Of a stretch of 64,000 nt of DNA, positions 1 to 7,463 are shown in pieces. The notes beneath the pieces were generated by a model, which did not search any database, was not told where the DNA came from, and saw nothing but the letters and a program-made list of their open reading frames with translations. Source of the stretch: Flavobacterium akiainvivens (GTDB lineage Bacteria; Bacteroidota; Bacteroidia; Flavobacteriales; Flavobacteriaceae). The position numbers and the translations under genes were made by a program. Position 1 is the first letter of the stretch. The number at the start of each line of letters is the position of its first letter. The stretch spans positions 1,805,494-1,869,493 of the forward strand of contig NZ_LIYD01000005.1 in NCBI RefSeq assembly GCF_001278115.1, written 5' to 3'.

Positions 1-53
1 TAAAGCTGAAAGCAAGAAATAAATTTACGAAGGTTTTATACTCACTCTCTATA

Positions 54-92
54 GAGATTCCTCCACTCCGCTGCGCTCCGGTCGGAATGACA
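54..92. repeat. Dispersed intergenic repeat, single copy
   Basis: A GC-richer stretch with the core CTCCGGTCGGAATGAC lies in otherwise AT-rich DNA downstream of msrA. Elements with this core recur between genes in many Bacteroidota genomes. Only one copy is in this window, so calling it a repeat rests on general knowledge and not on a second copy seen here. Confidence 0.4.
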
Positions 93-116
93 AAAACCCG
101 TTAGCACATTTCCCAC

Positions 117-144
117 AAAAAAAGCCCACGCTTTCGCGCAGGCT
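117..144 (-). terminator. Rho-independent terminator of msrA
   Basis: Read on the minus strand, an AGCC..CGC / GCG..GGCT stem (with two G-U wobble pairs) closes a GAAA tetraloop and runs straight into seven T residues. It lies 25 bases after the msrA stop. Confidence 0.8.
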
Positions 145-168
145 CAACTCAACTTATCTTCAGTAAAA

Positions 169-843
169 TTAATTGGCGGTTTCTTTAAGCTTGTCCTTAA
201 AGTTTTTGCGCAGCTTGTCGAGCTTAGGGCTTATTACCACACTACAGTAAGGCGCATCCTGGTTATTGGAATAATAATCCTGATGGTAGTCCTCGGCAGG
301 GTAAAACGTGGTGGCCGCGGTAACTTTGGTTACAATCTTCTTATCAAACACCTTTTCATCGCCTAAAAAGGTAATGTATTTTTCGGCAATGTCCTTCTGT
401 TCGGGTGTGGTGTAAAACACCTCGCTGCGGTATTGCGTGCCCACATCGGCACCCTGGCGGTTTAGCGTGGTAGGGTCGTGTGTGGCAAAAAACACTTCAA
501 GCAGTTCTTCATAGCCTATTTCCTGTGGGTTGTAATCTATTTTAATGGCTTCGGCATGGCCGGTGTAGCCGCTGCACACTTCGCGATAGGTAGGGTTGGC
601 CGTAGTGCCGCCTATATAGCCCGATGTAACTTTTTCTACACCTTTGAGGTCGGTAAAAAAAGCCTCGGTGCACCAAAAGCACCCACCTGCAAAAATGGCA
701 GTTTGTTTAGAAATGGTATCCATGGTTGTGTCTCCTTTTTTTTGTGGTTGTGGGTTCATGCTGTAGGTTGTGGGTTCGCCCTGCGTGCGCGACTGGCACG
801 ACAGGCTGAAAACCGCCAGCACAAGCGTTGCTATTTTTTTCAT
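169..843 (-). CDS. msrA: Peptide-methionine (S)-S-oxide reductase MsrA, lipoprotein form
   Basis: MsrA reduces methionine-S-sulfoxide in oxidised proteins. The GCFWC active-site motif is at residues 54-58 with catalytic Cys55. GTQYRS and AEDYHQDYY, which line the substrate pocket in this family, follow, and a late cysteine (PYCSV) could resolve the disulfide. The N-terminus is a signal peptide ending in a lipobox (FSLSC, Cys16), so the enzyme is probably membrane-anchored in the periplasm. A TTG codon lies nine bases upstream, but the ATG at 843 gives the better signal peptide. There is no fused MsrB domain. The gene stands alone with its own terminator. Confidence 0.95.
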   Translation of the reverse strand: MKKIATLVLAVFSLSCQSRTQGEPTTYSMNPQPQKKGDTTMDTISKQTAIFAGGCFWCTEAFFTDLKGVEKVTSGYIGGTTANPTYREVCSGYTGHAEAIKIDYNPQEIGYEELLEVFFATHDPTTLNRQGADVGTQYRSEVFYTTPEQKDIAEKYITFLGDEKVFDKKIVTKVTAATTFYPAEDYHQDYYSNNQDAPYCSVVISPKLDKLRKNFKDKLKETAN

Positions 844-931
844 TATCTTCAAAATTAGTTGATAAGCTGCCCCAATAAGGGCGTGTTAACTAAACTTTAT
901 TATCTATATACGAAATATGTGCCAAAAAAGA

Positions 932-962
932 TTTTGCATCAACTAATTTGTTTGTTTCTTTG
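932..962 (+). promoter_or_regulatory. Candidate Bacteroidota promoter for the LolD-like gene
   Basis: TTTTG at 932-936 is separated by 18 bases from TTTCTTTG at 955-962. The second box differs from the TAnnTTTG consensus at one position. Transcription would begin about 12 bases before the ATG at 982. Confidence 0.45.
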
Positions 963-981
963 CTTAAACTGATTTTTAAGG

Positions 982-1650
982 ATGATACAGGCCCGCAACA
1001 TACACAAGAATTATGACAAGCTGCACGTGCTGAAAGGCGTAAACCTGAGCATACAGCCCGGCGAAATAGTGAGCATAGTAGGTGCCAGTGGCGCGGGAAA
1101 AACCACCCTGCTGCAAATACTGGGCACGCTGGACAGGCCGGGGAAAGAAAGCGGCTCGTCACTTACCATAAACGGTGCCGATATCCTTAAAATGAGCGAT
1201 AAGGAACTGAGTAAATTCCGCAATACGCAGCTTGGGTTTATTTTTCAATTTCACCAGCTGCTGCCGGAGTTTACCGCGCTGGAAAATGTGTGCATACCCG
1301 CATATATAGCAAAAAAACCAAAAGCCGCTACCGAGGCTGAGGCCAAAAGGCTGCTGGAATACCTGGGGCTGGGCCACCGTATGGACCACAAGCCGGGTGA
1401 ACTTTCGGGTGGCGAGCAGCAGCGTGTGGCTGTGGCACGGGCGCTTATAAACAAGCCCGCCGTTATTTTTGCCGATGAGCCCAGCGGTAACCTTGATACG
1501 GCTTCGGCAGAAAACCTGCACCAGCTGTTTTTTACACTTCGCGATGAGCTGAAACAGACTTTTGTGATTGTGACCCACAACATGGAACTGGCCAACATGG
1601 CAGACCGTAAGCTGGTTATGAGCGACGGGAATATTGTGACGGGGGAGTAA
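982..1650 (+). CDS. ABC transporter ATP-binding protein, LolD/MacB type
   Basis: This 222-residue ATPase is the length usual for the LolD/MacB/FtsE group. The Walker A motif GASGAGKTT is at residues 34-42, the signature LSGGEQQRV near 136 and Walker B VIFADEP near 160, followed by the conserved SGNLD and the switch histidine (VTHN). LolD energises release of lipoproteins from the inner membrane. No permease gene (LolC/E-like) is adjacent, so the partner must be elsewhere; in Bacteroidota this ATPase is often encoded alone. A different substrate within the MacB group cannot be excluded. Confidence 0.85.
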   Translation: MIQARNIHKNYDKLHVLKGVNLSIQPGEIVSIVGASGAGKTTLLQILGTLDRPGKESGSSLTINGADILKMSDKELSKFRNTQLGFIFQFHQLLPEFTALENVCIPAYIAKKPKAATEAEAKRLLEYLGLGHRMDHKPGELSGGEQQRVAVARALINKPAVIFADEPSGNLDTASAENLHQLFFTLRDELKQTFVIVTHNMELANMADRKLVMSDGNIVTGE

Positions 1651-1674
1651 ATCTAAACACTATTCATTTTTTTT

Positions 1675-1915
1675 GACACAAAGCACACCAAGGATTCACC
1701 AAGTACACCAAGATTTTTAGTCGTTAAAGGCCACAAAGCTTTGTGAACTTCAAAATTGTTATCATTGTGCCCTTTGTGAAAAACTTTGTGTTCCTTGTGT
1801 TTAAAAAAAATACACAAAAACCTACTATTTTTTTGACACCAAGTGCACCAAGGATTCACTAAGATCACAAAGTTTTGTGTTCCTTGTGTTTAAAAAAATC
1901 TACACAACTAAAAAG
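1675..1915. repeat. Two copies of a short repeat in a 313-base gap
   Basis: The space between 1651 and 1965 holds no gene. The motif CACCAAGGATTCAC occurs near 1687 and 1848, each preceded by GACAC(C/A)AAG. A second motif, TTTGTGTTCCTTGTGTTTAA, follows near 1787 and 1876. The two motifs are partly inverse complements, so each copy could form a hairpin. This resembles the non-coding palindromic repeats common in Flavobacterium. Confidence 0.6.
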
Positions 1916-1952
1916 TAAAAGTTCCGCATTTCTAAAAGCAGCCTAAAACCGT

Positions 1953-1960
1953 TACCTTTG
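1953..1960 (+). promoter_or_regulatory. Candidate -7 box for the TIGR02757 gene
   Basis: TACCTTTG matches TAnnTTTG exactly. It lies only five bases before the ATG at 1966, which argues for translation starting at the ATG at 1978. No clear -33 box is seen. Confidence 0.4.
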
Positions 1961-1977
1961 CCTTCATGCAAGAAACG

Positions 1978-2745
1978 ATGAATGCCACTGAGCTTAAACT
2001 TTTCCTTGACGAAAAGGCCGCACAATACAACAACCCCAACTTTATTGAAACCGACCCGGTTCAGATTCCACACCTGTTTACATTGAAAGAGGATGCCGAG
2101 ATTGCGGGTTTCCTGGCGGCTACCATTGCCTGGGGCAACCGCAAAATGGTAATTAACAACTGCCACCGCATGATGGCGCTTATGGGCAACAGCCCCTATG
2201 ATTTTGTTATGACCCACCAGCCGCACCACCTTGAAACGCTGGAAACCTTTGTGCACCGCACCTTTAACGGGGTTGATTTTACTACGTTTATCCGCGGGCT
2301 GCGCCATATTTATACCAACTACGGGGGCCTGGAGACGGTGTTTGTAGACAACCAAAAAGAAGGCTACCTGCACCATGCCATTAACCAGCTCAAACAGAAG
2401 TTTTTTGAGGTGGAGCACCAGCAGCGCACCCAAAAGCACATTGCCGACCCGCTGCGCAACAGTGCAGCAAAACGCATTCACCTTTTCCTGCGCTGGATGG
2501 CCCGTAAGGATAATGCCGGGGTAGACCTGGGCATCTGGAAAGATATTTCGCCGGCGCTCCTCTCCTGCCCGCTTGATGTGCACAGCGGCAACGTGGGCCG
2601 CAAACTGGGGCTTATTACCCGCAGGCAGGACGATATTAAGGCACTGAACGAGCTGGATGCCAACCTGCGCGCTATGGATGCCACCGACCCGGTTAAGTAT
2701 GATTTTGCTCTGTTTGGGCTTGGTGTTTTTGAGGGGTGGAAGTAA
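1978..2745 (+). CDS. TIGR02757 family protein
   Basis: This is a 255-residue soluble protein of the Bacteroidota family TIGR02757, whose function is not known. The family features seen are the N-terminal ELK.FLDEKAAQYN, IAWGNRK near residue 62 and the C-terminal segment LLSCPLDVHSGNVGRKLGL. The conserved Asp/His/Gly segment is reminiscent of helix-hairpin-helix DNA glycosylase folds, but that is only an impression. An ATG 12 bases upstream is in frame; I prefer 1978 because the upstream one is almost inside the candidate promoter and relatives begin with MN..ELK. No operon partner is apparent. Confidence 0.85.
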   Translation: MNATELKLFLDEKAAQYNNPNFIETDPVQIPHLFTLKEDAEIAGFLAATIAWGNRKMVINNCHRMMALMGNSPYDFVMTHQPHHLETLETFVHRTFNGVDFTTFIRGLRHIYTNYGGLETVFVDNQKEGYLHHAINQLKQKFFEVEHQQRTQKHIADPLRNSAAKRIHLFLRWMARKDNAGVDLGIWKDISPALLSCPLDVHSGNVGRKLGLITRRQDDIKALNELDANLRAMDATDPVKYDFALFGLGVFEGWK

Positions 2746-2773
2746 AAGAATTAGCCGCTAATTGATATTTTTT

Positions 2774-2834
2774 AGCCACGAATTTCACGAATAAGCACGA
2801 ATTAAATTGGTGAAAATTAGTGAAATTCGTGGCT
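2774..2834. repeat. Perfect 15-bp inverted repeat
   Basis: AGCCACGAATTTCAC at 2774-2788 is exactly inverse-complementary to 2820-2834, with a 31-base spacer that carries further partial copies (CACGAAT, GTGAAAATT). There is no T-tract after it. This is a known style of intergenic repeat in flavobacteria and may double as a weak terminator. Confidence 0.75.
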
Positions 2835-2882
2835 TGATTTTATTGCAAACATACTATTTTTACCATCATCAATTCTTACACC

Positions 2883-3338
2883 ATGAAAAAACTCCTTACC
2901 CTACTTGCCGCATCGCTTTTGGCAACAGCCTGCTCTAAACAACCCCGTATTGAATATAATGTAAAGCCAAACACTTTTATTAGAGAAGCCGGTAAGTATC
3001 ATTTTAAAGATATGGAACTGGTTGTTCGTGGCCTGGAAGACGGCACAATACTGTATGGCATTGCCGGAGAAAAAAGTAAGGTTTTATACCAGCACCCCAT
3101 TACAAAACCCTTTAGCGATTACCAATACTGGATGCTGTATGTTGACAATGCAGAAAACGTATGGTTTTACAACAGCGACCTGAGCGAGTTTATGGTTCAT
3201 TTTAAACAGCCTGACGGTAGCTATGCAACACAGGATGGTTTTGGCAACCTGGATAAAATGCCAAAAGACTTGAAAGCCGAACTTGAAAAACACAACAATT
3301 TTAAAAACAGGCCGCAAGCCCCGGCAACAAAACAGTAA
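2883..3338 (+). CDS. Putative lipoprotein, function unknown
   Basis: This 151-residue protein begins with a lipoprotein signal (LLATACSKQ, acylated Cys at 17), so it should be membrane-anchored. The mature part is polar with aromatic clusters (DYQYWMLYV, NVWFYNSDL), as in small beta-rich periplasmic domains. I do not recognise a family. It lies 10 bases before a gene for another secreted protein, so the two may be co-transcribed. Confidence 0.7.
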   Translation: MKKLLTLLAASLLATACSKQPRIEYNVKPNTFIREAGKYHFKDMELVVRGLEDGTILYGIAGEKSKVLYQHPITKPFSDYQYWMLYVDNAENVWFYNSDLSEFMVHFKQPDGSYATQDGFGNLDKMPKDLKAELEKHNNFKNRPQAPATKQ

Positions 3339-3347
3339 ACAAACTAT

Positions 3348-4022
3348 ATGAAAATCCTCCCGATTGCCCTTGCAGCTATCTTTTCGTTAGAGGCGTATAG
3401 CCAGACTGATGCGCAGGTAGATTCGCTTTCGCTTGCTGTATGCGCTACTTTTAATGCATCTACAGCTACTACCCATGAAGATAAAATAGATGAAGCTCTA
3501 CTACAAAATCTTGAGCCTTTCTTGCTAAAATTTTCTGTCTTGCTTCTGGATGAAGATAAATCTGCTGAGTTTAACAAACGTTTTGAAGCCCGAATGAATA
3601 AAAATTGCCCATCAATTTTCCAACACGAATTATCTGACACAGAAAAATTAAATGGTGCTCCGGAATATATTGAGAAAATATCCACACAAAACCTTAACAA
3701 AAAGTCATGTCGTAACTTGTTAAAAAACAGCGATTTTTATTATTTTGATGGCATTGAAAACATAGATGTATCAATAAAAAACAACACATACCTTGAAAAA
3801 TTTGCTGATGGCAGCTACAGTAAATTGGCATTTGAATGGACAGGTGATTGTACCTTTGACCTTATTTTTATAGAGAGCAACCATCCTAAGCGCAAATACT
3901 ACAGTAAAAAAGGTGAAATATACCATTATACTATTTATGATAACTACGAGGGAACATACAAAATATGGTCTCAGGCATCAGATGGCCCTATAGTATCGCT
4001 TAAACTCAATGTAAAACAATGA
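3348..4022 (+). CDS. Secreted protein of unknown function
   Basis: The signal peptide (residues 1-18, ending EAYSQ) is followed by about 200 polar residues with three cysteines (SLAVC, NKNCPS, KKSCRN) and a C-terminal beta-rich stretch containing the TGDCTFDL segment. No family is recognised. The stop overlaps the next start by four bases (ATGA), so translation is probably coupled. The signal-peptide DNA is strikingly like that of the next gene, though the mature proteins are not alike. Codon use is more AT-rich than in the neighbours. Confidence 0.7.
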   Translation: MKILPIALAAIFSLEAYSQTDAQVDSLSLAVCATFNASTATTHEDKIDEALLQNLEPFLLKFSVLLLDEDKSAEFNKRFEARMNKNCPSIFQHELSDTEKLNGAPEYIEKISTQNLNKKSCRNLLKNSDFYYFDGIENIDVSIKNNTYLEKFADGSYSKLAFEWTGDCTFDLIFIESNHPKRKYYSKKGEIYHYTIYDNYEGTYKIWSQASDGPIVSLKLNVKQ

Positions 4023-4633
4023 AAAACCTACTGATTGCCCTTGCAACCCTCCTTTCGCTACAAGCGTATAGCCAAACCACCGATGAGTTTTATGACAATT
4101 TAAAGCGGGAGCTGGAGGTAATTAAAGCCCTTAACCCACCCGATGGTAAAGACAAACAGGTGTGGGATGCACTGGAAAGCATTAACCAGGAAGTTTTGCA
4201 GGGCGATAGTGGTGAAATTACCGAGGAAACGGCATCTAAACTGGGCGGCATGATGCAGGAATACGCTAAAATTAAAAACGCACACCTGCTTATTTTGTTC
4301 CAGTTTTACCAGGCCAATGTTTCGGACAATGAGTATAATGCCAACCTGCAAAGTGCCATTTGCAAACTAATGCTTGAAGACACCAAGGCCATTTATGGCA
4401 CAGTGCCCTGCCTGGTGCTGATATATGAGTGCGAAACCCTGATGAGCATTGATAAAAATACCGAGGCTGCAGAACAGGCCAAAAAAGCGCTGAAGGAGTA
4501 TCCGGAATCTATACCATTACAAATTTACCGCCATAACCTGACTACCGATGAAAAGGAGAAAAAAGAGCTGCACGACAAACTGCTAAAAGAGCACCCCAAC
4601 CACTGGATGGTAAACCGGTTTTTGAAACCGTAA
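4019..4633 (+). CDS. Secreted helical protein, TPR-like C-terminus
   Basis: A signal peptide (residues 1-18, ending QAYSQ) precedes a helical protein of about 185 residues. The segment around NTEAAEQAKKALKEYPESIPLQIYRHNL and the later LLKEHPNHWMV have the spacing of tetratricopeptide helices, suggesting a protein-binding role in the periplasm. This is weak evidence. The gene is coupled to the preceding one by an ATGA overlap and followed by a strong terminator. Confidence 0.65.
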   Translation: MKNLLIALATLLSLQAYSQTTDEFYDNLKRELEVIKALNPPDGKDKQVWDALESINQEVLQGDSGEITEETASKLGGMMQEYAKIKNAHLLILFQFYQANVSDNEYNANLQSAICKLMLEDTKAIYGTVPCLVLIYECETLMSIDKNTEAAEQAKKALKEYPESIPLQIYRHNLTTDEKEKKELHDKLLKEHPNHWMVNRFLKP

Positions 4634-4648
4634 AAGTTCAGACATAAA

Positions 4649-4684
4649 AAAAATCCGGACCTATTTTTTAAGTCCGGATTTTTT
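4649..4684 (+). terminator. Rho-independent terminator
   Basis: AATCCGGAC and GTCCGGATT form a perfect stem around an 11-base loop, followed by a run of T. It ends the 2883-4633 gene group. The remaining bases to 4844 are AT-rich and show no gene. Confidence 0.85.
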
Positions 4685-4844
4685 ATGTGATATTATTTCT
4701 GATTTGAGTTTAGAATTTTCAATTTGGATTTTGCGATTTGTTTTTTGGCATTTCACAAAAAAAGCATTTCACACCGTAAATCCAAAGTCCGAAAGTGAAA
4801 AATTAAGCACTTTTAGGTATCAAAATGTAAGAAAATCGCTTAAA

Positions 4845-5258
4845 TTAATGCGATAATTTTGACTTCAGCAGGCCGTAAAAATACGTCCCCACCAACGCCC
4901 CAAGTAAGATAATACCTACAGCGTAAAAGCCTGACCCAATGAGGATAAAGATAGGCCCCGGGCAGGTACCCACAAGCCCCCATCCAAGCCCGAAAAGAAG
5001 GCCGCCCACCAGGTAGCCGGTAAAACCTTTGTCTTTATCAGGCAGGTTAATATACTGGCCATCAACATCTTTCATTTGGCTACGCTTAAAAATCTGTAGG
5101 CCAATAGTGCCCGTTACCACAGCCGTCATGATGATTCCAAACATGTGAAACGACTGAAAATGAAACATTTCGTAAATACGGTACCATGATACGGCCTCGC
5201 TTTTTGTGAGCACTATACCAAACAGGATACCAACGAGTAAAAATTTTATAAATTTCAT
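4845..5258 (-). CDS. YeeE/YedE family membrane protein, second half (DUF6691 type)
   Basis: This 137-residue membrane protein has four predicted helices. It carries the family signature GLGWGLVGTCPGPIFILIG, with the conserved cysteine in the TCPGP loop. Together with the upstream gene it forms the split two-gene version of YeeE/YedE (PmpA/PmpB style). Known members take up thiosulfate or sulfur-containing ions. The gene starts four bases after the upstream stop, so the two are translated as a unit. The sulfur substrate is inferred from the family only. Confidence 0.8.
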   Translation of the reverse strand: MKFIKFLLVGILFGIVLTKSEAVSWYRIYEMFHFQSFHMFGIIMTAVVTGTIGLQIFKRSQMKDVDGQYINLPDKDKGFTGYLVGGLLFGLGWGLVGTCPGPIFILIGSGFYAVGIILLGALVGTYFYGLLKSKLSH

Positions 5259-5262
5259 ATAA

Positions 5263-5832
5263 TTAACTGAAAATCAAAGGCAAAATAAGCCAAGACATGA
5301 TTAATCCCCCAATAAAAAACCCTATTACCGCAATAAGCGATGGCAGTTGCAGGTTGCTAAGCCCGGTAATGGCATGCCCGCTGGTGCACCCACCGGCATA
5401 GCGCGTTCCGAAACCTACCAAAACACCACCTAACAACAATATAGCCAACACTTTAGGACTTGACAAAGCCTCCGCACTGGTAAAGGCATCGGGCAGTAGT
5501 TTGCCATTTGGGGCATCAATTTGCATAGCCTGCAATTCGGTTACTGTAGTAGGGTTAAGCACTACTGTATCAACCCTTTGCGGGTCAGTTAAATAGTGTG
5601 TGGCAATAAAACCGCCTATCATGGCGCCAAGTACCACAGTAAGATTCCAGCGCTGGGCTTTCCAGTCAAAACGGAAGAACTCACTGGTTTTGCCGGCCCC
5701 TAATATTGAGCACATTGTCCTTAAATTGCTGGACATCCCAAAGGTTTTACCGAAATACACCAGGAGCAGCATTACCACCCCAATAAGAAATCCGGAGATG
5801 TACCAGGGCCAGGTACCGTATATACTTTCCAT
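5263..5832 (-). CDS. YeeE/YedE family membrane protein, first half
   Basis: A 189-residue protein with about five membrane helices. The signature GFGTRYAGGCTSGHAITGL is near residues 140-158, with the cysteine that in YeeE relays the sulfur ion. The N-terminal helix begins at GTWPWYISGFLIG. It is the first gene of the split pair with 4845-5258. No sulfurtransferase, rhodanese or metallo-beta-lactamase gene, which often accompany such pairs, is next to it. Confidence 0.85.
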   Translation of the reverse strand: MESIYGTWPWYISGFLIGVVMLLLVYFGKTFGMSSNLRTMCSILGAGKTSEFFRFDWKAQRWNLTVVLGAMIGGFIATHYLTDPQRVDTVVLNPTTVTELQAMQIDAPNGKLLPDAFTSAEALSSPKVLAILLLGGVLVGFGTRYAGGCTSGHAITGLSNLQLPSLIAVIGFFIGGLIMSWLILPLIFS

Positions 5833-5851
5833 AATTTTACTGATTTAAGTG

Positions 5852-5859
5852 CAAAAGTA
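5852..5859 (-). promoter_or_regulatory. Candidate -7 box for the YeeE/YedE pair
   Basis: On the minus strand TACTTTTG matches TAnnTTTG exactly, 20 bases before the ATG at 5832. The -33 region is not clear. Confidence 0.45.
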
Positions 5860-5891
5860 TCAAAAAATGGCACAAATAATGGCTATTTTTC

Positions 5892-5899
5892 TACCTTTG
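5892..5899 (+). promoter_or_regulatory. Candidate -7 box for the 5917 lipoprotein gene
   Basis: TACCTTTG matches TAnnTTTG exactly, 18 bases before the ATG at 5917. It is divergent from the box at 5852-5859. Confidence 0.45.
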
Positions 5900-5916
5900 G
5901 GTAAAAATCTTACTTT

Positions 5917-6369
5917 ATGAAAAAGTATCTGCTGCCTGGCCTTTCGGCTTTGGCATTAACCTCATGCATCAGCACCCGGAATACCATTAAAAACATTGAT
6001 GATAAAGCAGTTATGCCTGCCTTAAGCAAGGATAAGGTGTTTGTAATTACCGAGGTAAGCAAGGATGAAAAGTATGGCTATGATGCCGATTACCCTGTAA
6101 ACCTGGGCTTTATGAAGTTTGAAACAGCCGAGATTAACGTTAAGCGTTACTTTGGCGCCATTACAGGCCCTAACGGTGAGCAGGTTAGCTACAACAAGGT
6201 AGATGTGTGCTGCCCCTTCCCTACCGAAAAGTATAACATGGGCGCGGGCATGCTTGATATTTATGAGGTTACCTGGCAGGGCCTTGCCGCCCCGAAACGC
6301 ATTTATATAAACCTGTATGAAAAGGGGCAAATACTTGCACCACAAGGATTTGCAGTTAAAAAGAATTAA
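5917..6369 (+). CDS. Lipoprotein encoded upstream of kdsA, function unknown
   Basis: A 150-residue protein with a lipobox (LALTSC, Cys17) followed by a beta-rich domain. Conserved-looking features are GYDADYPVNLGF, a CC pair in VDVCCPFPTE and a C-terminal RIYINLYEKG. The gene ends 40 bases before kdsA. Databases sometimes give proteins of this kind the kdsA product name because of this neighbourhood, but nothing in it resembles an aldolase. A role in the envelope is inferred from the lipobox and context only. Confidence 0.7.
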   Translation: MKKYLLPGLSALALTSCISTRNTIKNIDDKAVMPALSKDKVFVITEVSKDEKYGYDADYPVNLGFMKFETAEINVKRYFGAITGPNGEQVSYNKVDVCCPFPTEKYNMGAGMLDIYEVTWQGLAAPKRIYINLYEKGQILAPQGFAVKKN

Positions 6370-6381
6370 GGGATTTATTGC

Positions 6382-6389
6382 TATCTTTG
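6382..6389 (+). promoter_or_regulatory. Candidate -7 box for kdsA
   Basis: TATCTTTG matches TAnnTTTG exactly, 20 bases before the kdsA ATG, so kdsA probably has its own promoter as well as read-through from the lipoprotein gene. Confidence 0.45.
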
Positions 6390-6409
6390 CACCTTAATTA
6401 AACACAACA

Positions 6410-7228
6410 ATGGATTTAAATAAGATATCTAAAATAAAGAATACCGATAGCGGAAATTTCTTCATACTGGCCGGGCCATGTGCCATTGAAGGAGAAGAAA
6501 TGGCGCTACGCATTGCCGAACACATAGTTAAAGTAACCGACAGGCTTGCAATACCTTATGTTTTTAAAGGTTCATTTAAGAAAGCTAATCGCAGCCGCGT
6601 GGACAGCTTTACAGGCATAGGCGATGAAAAAGCCCTTAAGATATTACGTAAAGTATCGGAAACCTTTGATATACCGACAATTACTGACATCCACACCAAT
6701 GAAGATGCCGCCCTGGCTGCCCAATATGTGGACATCCTGCAAATACCGGCATTCCTTGTAAGGCAAACCGACCTTGTAGTGGCTGCCGCCGAAACCGGCC
6801 GTACCGTTAACCTTAAAAAGGGCCAGTTTATGAGCCCTGAGAGCATGAAACACGCTGTGCAAAAGGTACTTGACAGCAATAATGACAAGGTTATGGTAAC
6901 CGACCGCGGCACCATGTTTGGCTACCAGGATATGATAGTTGATTTCCGTGGTATACCTACAATGAAGGAGTTTACAACTACCGTTCTTGATGTAACCCAC
7001 TCATTACAACAGCCTAACCAGGTGGCAGGTGTTACCGGAGGCCGCCCTGATATGATTGAAACCATTGCCCGCGCAGGTATTTCAACCGGTGTTGACGGTA
7101 TTTTTATTGAAACACATTTTGACCCGGCTAATGCTAAAAGCGATGGCGCTAACATGCTGCATCTTAACTACTTTGAAGGGCTAATGGAGAAGCTTGTTGC
7201 GATAAGAAAAACGATAAACCAGTTCTAA
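6410..7228 (+). CDS. kdsA: 3-deoxy-8-phosphooctulonate synthase KdsA
   Basis: KdsA condenses phosphoenolpyruvate with arabinose 5-phosphate to give KDO 8-phosphate for the lipid A inner core. At 272 residues it has the normal length. The family motifs are present: LAGPCAIEGEEM near 20, FKGSFKKANRSR near 53-64, ITDIHT, LKKGQFMSP near 138, DRGTMFGYQDMIVDFRG and the C-terminal GIFIETHFDPANAKSDGANML. Presence of this gene shows a Gram-negative outer membrane with KDO-containing lipooligosaccharide. A terminator follows 54 bases downstream. Confidence 0.97.
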   Translation: MDLNKISKIKNTDSGNFFILAGPCAIEGEEMALRIAEHIVKVTDRLAIPYVFKGSFKKANRSRVDSFTGIGDEKALKILRKVSETFDIPTITDIHTNEDAALAAQYVDILQIPAFLVRQTDLVVAAAETGRTVNLKKGQFMSPESMKHAVQKVLDSNNDKVMVTDRGTMFGYQDMIVDFRGIPTMKEFTTTVLDVTHSLQQPNQVAGVTGGRPDMIETIARAGISTGVDGIFIETHFDPANAKSDGANMLHLNYFEGLMEKLVAIRKTINQF

Positions 7229-7281
7229 TCGGTTATTCGGTTATACCATAATTTGGTTATTTGCTAACTACACTCATAATA

Positions 7282-7305
7282 TAAAGGCAGCTCCGGCTGC
7301 CTTTA
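7282..7305 (+). terminator. Rho-independent terminator of kdsA
   Basis: TAAAGGCAGC / GCTGCCTTTA is a perfect 10-bp stem with a TCCG loop, followed by a T-rich stretch. Confidence 0.8.
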
Positions 7306-7356
7306 CTTTTAATTAAAAACCTAATAATCAAAACATTGAAACTCATTCGCTTTATA

Positions 7357-7378
7357 ACTTTGTCACTTTGTTACTTTG
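7357..7378 (+). repeat. Three ACTTTG half-sites at 8-base spacing
   Basis: ACTTTG occurs at 7357, 7365 and 7373, in the same orientation. It is the left arm of the dyad found at 7439, 8382 and 9085. The array lies about 60-80 bases upstream of the first dyad. It may be an accessory binding region, or a simple sequence expansion. Confidence 0.5.
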
Positions 7379-7438
7379 CAACTCTTTTTCTTTGCAACTT
7401 TCTCTAAAATCCCTTGCACAATATTTTTTTATTATTTT

Positions 7439-7455
7439 ACTTTGCAACTCAAAGT
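7439..7455. promoter_or_regulatory. Dyad operator 1 (ACTTTG-N5-CAAAGT)
   Basis: A perfect 6-bp dyad with a five-base spacer (CAACT) ends eight bases before the ATG at 7464. Together with the bases before it, the left arm reads TTACTTTG, one base off the TAnnTTTG box, and a TTG stands 20 bases upstream. A bound regulator would therefore cover the promoter. The likely binder is the winged-helix protein at 8068-8364; this is inference. Confidence 0.6.
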
Positions 7456-7463
7456 ACTTTAAT

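Noticed and set aside
478..858. Open frame of 126 codons on the plus strand
   Set aside because: It is antisense to msrA, whose protein is unmistakable; the translation shows no domain.
5917..6369. Aldolase function for the lipoprotein upstream of kdsA
   Set aside because: No KdsA motif is present; only the neighbour is KdsA.
7357..7378. CRISPR-like array
   Set aside because: Repeat unit is only six bases with two-base spacers; no cas genes in the window.
7368..7463. N-terminal extension of the first CreD-operon gene
   Set aside because: It would translate through operator 1 and the promoter-like region; the ATG at 7464 gives a sensible protein.
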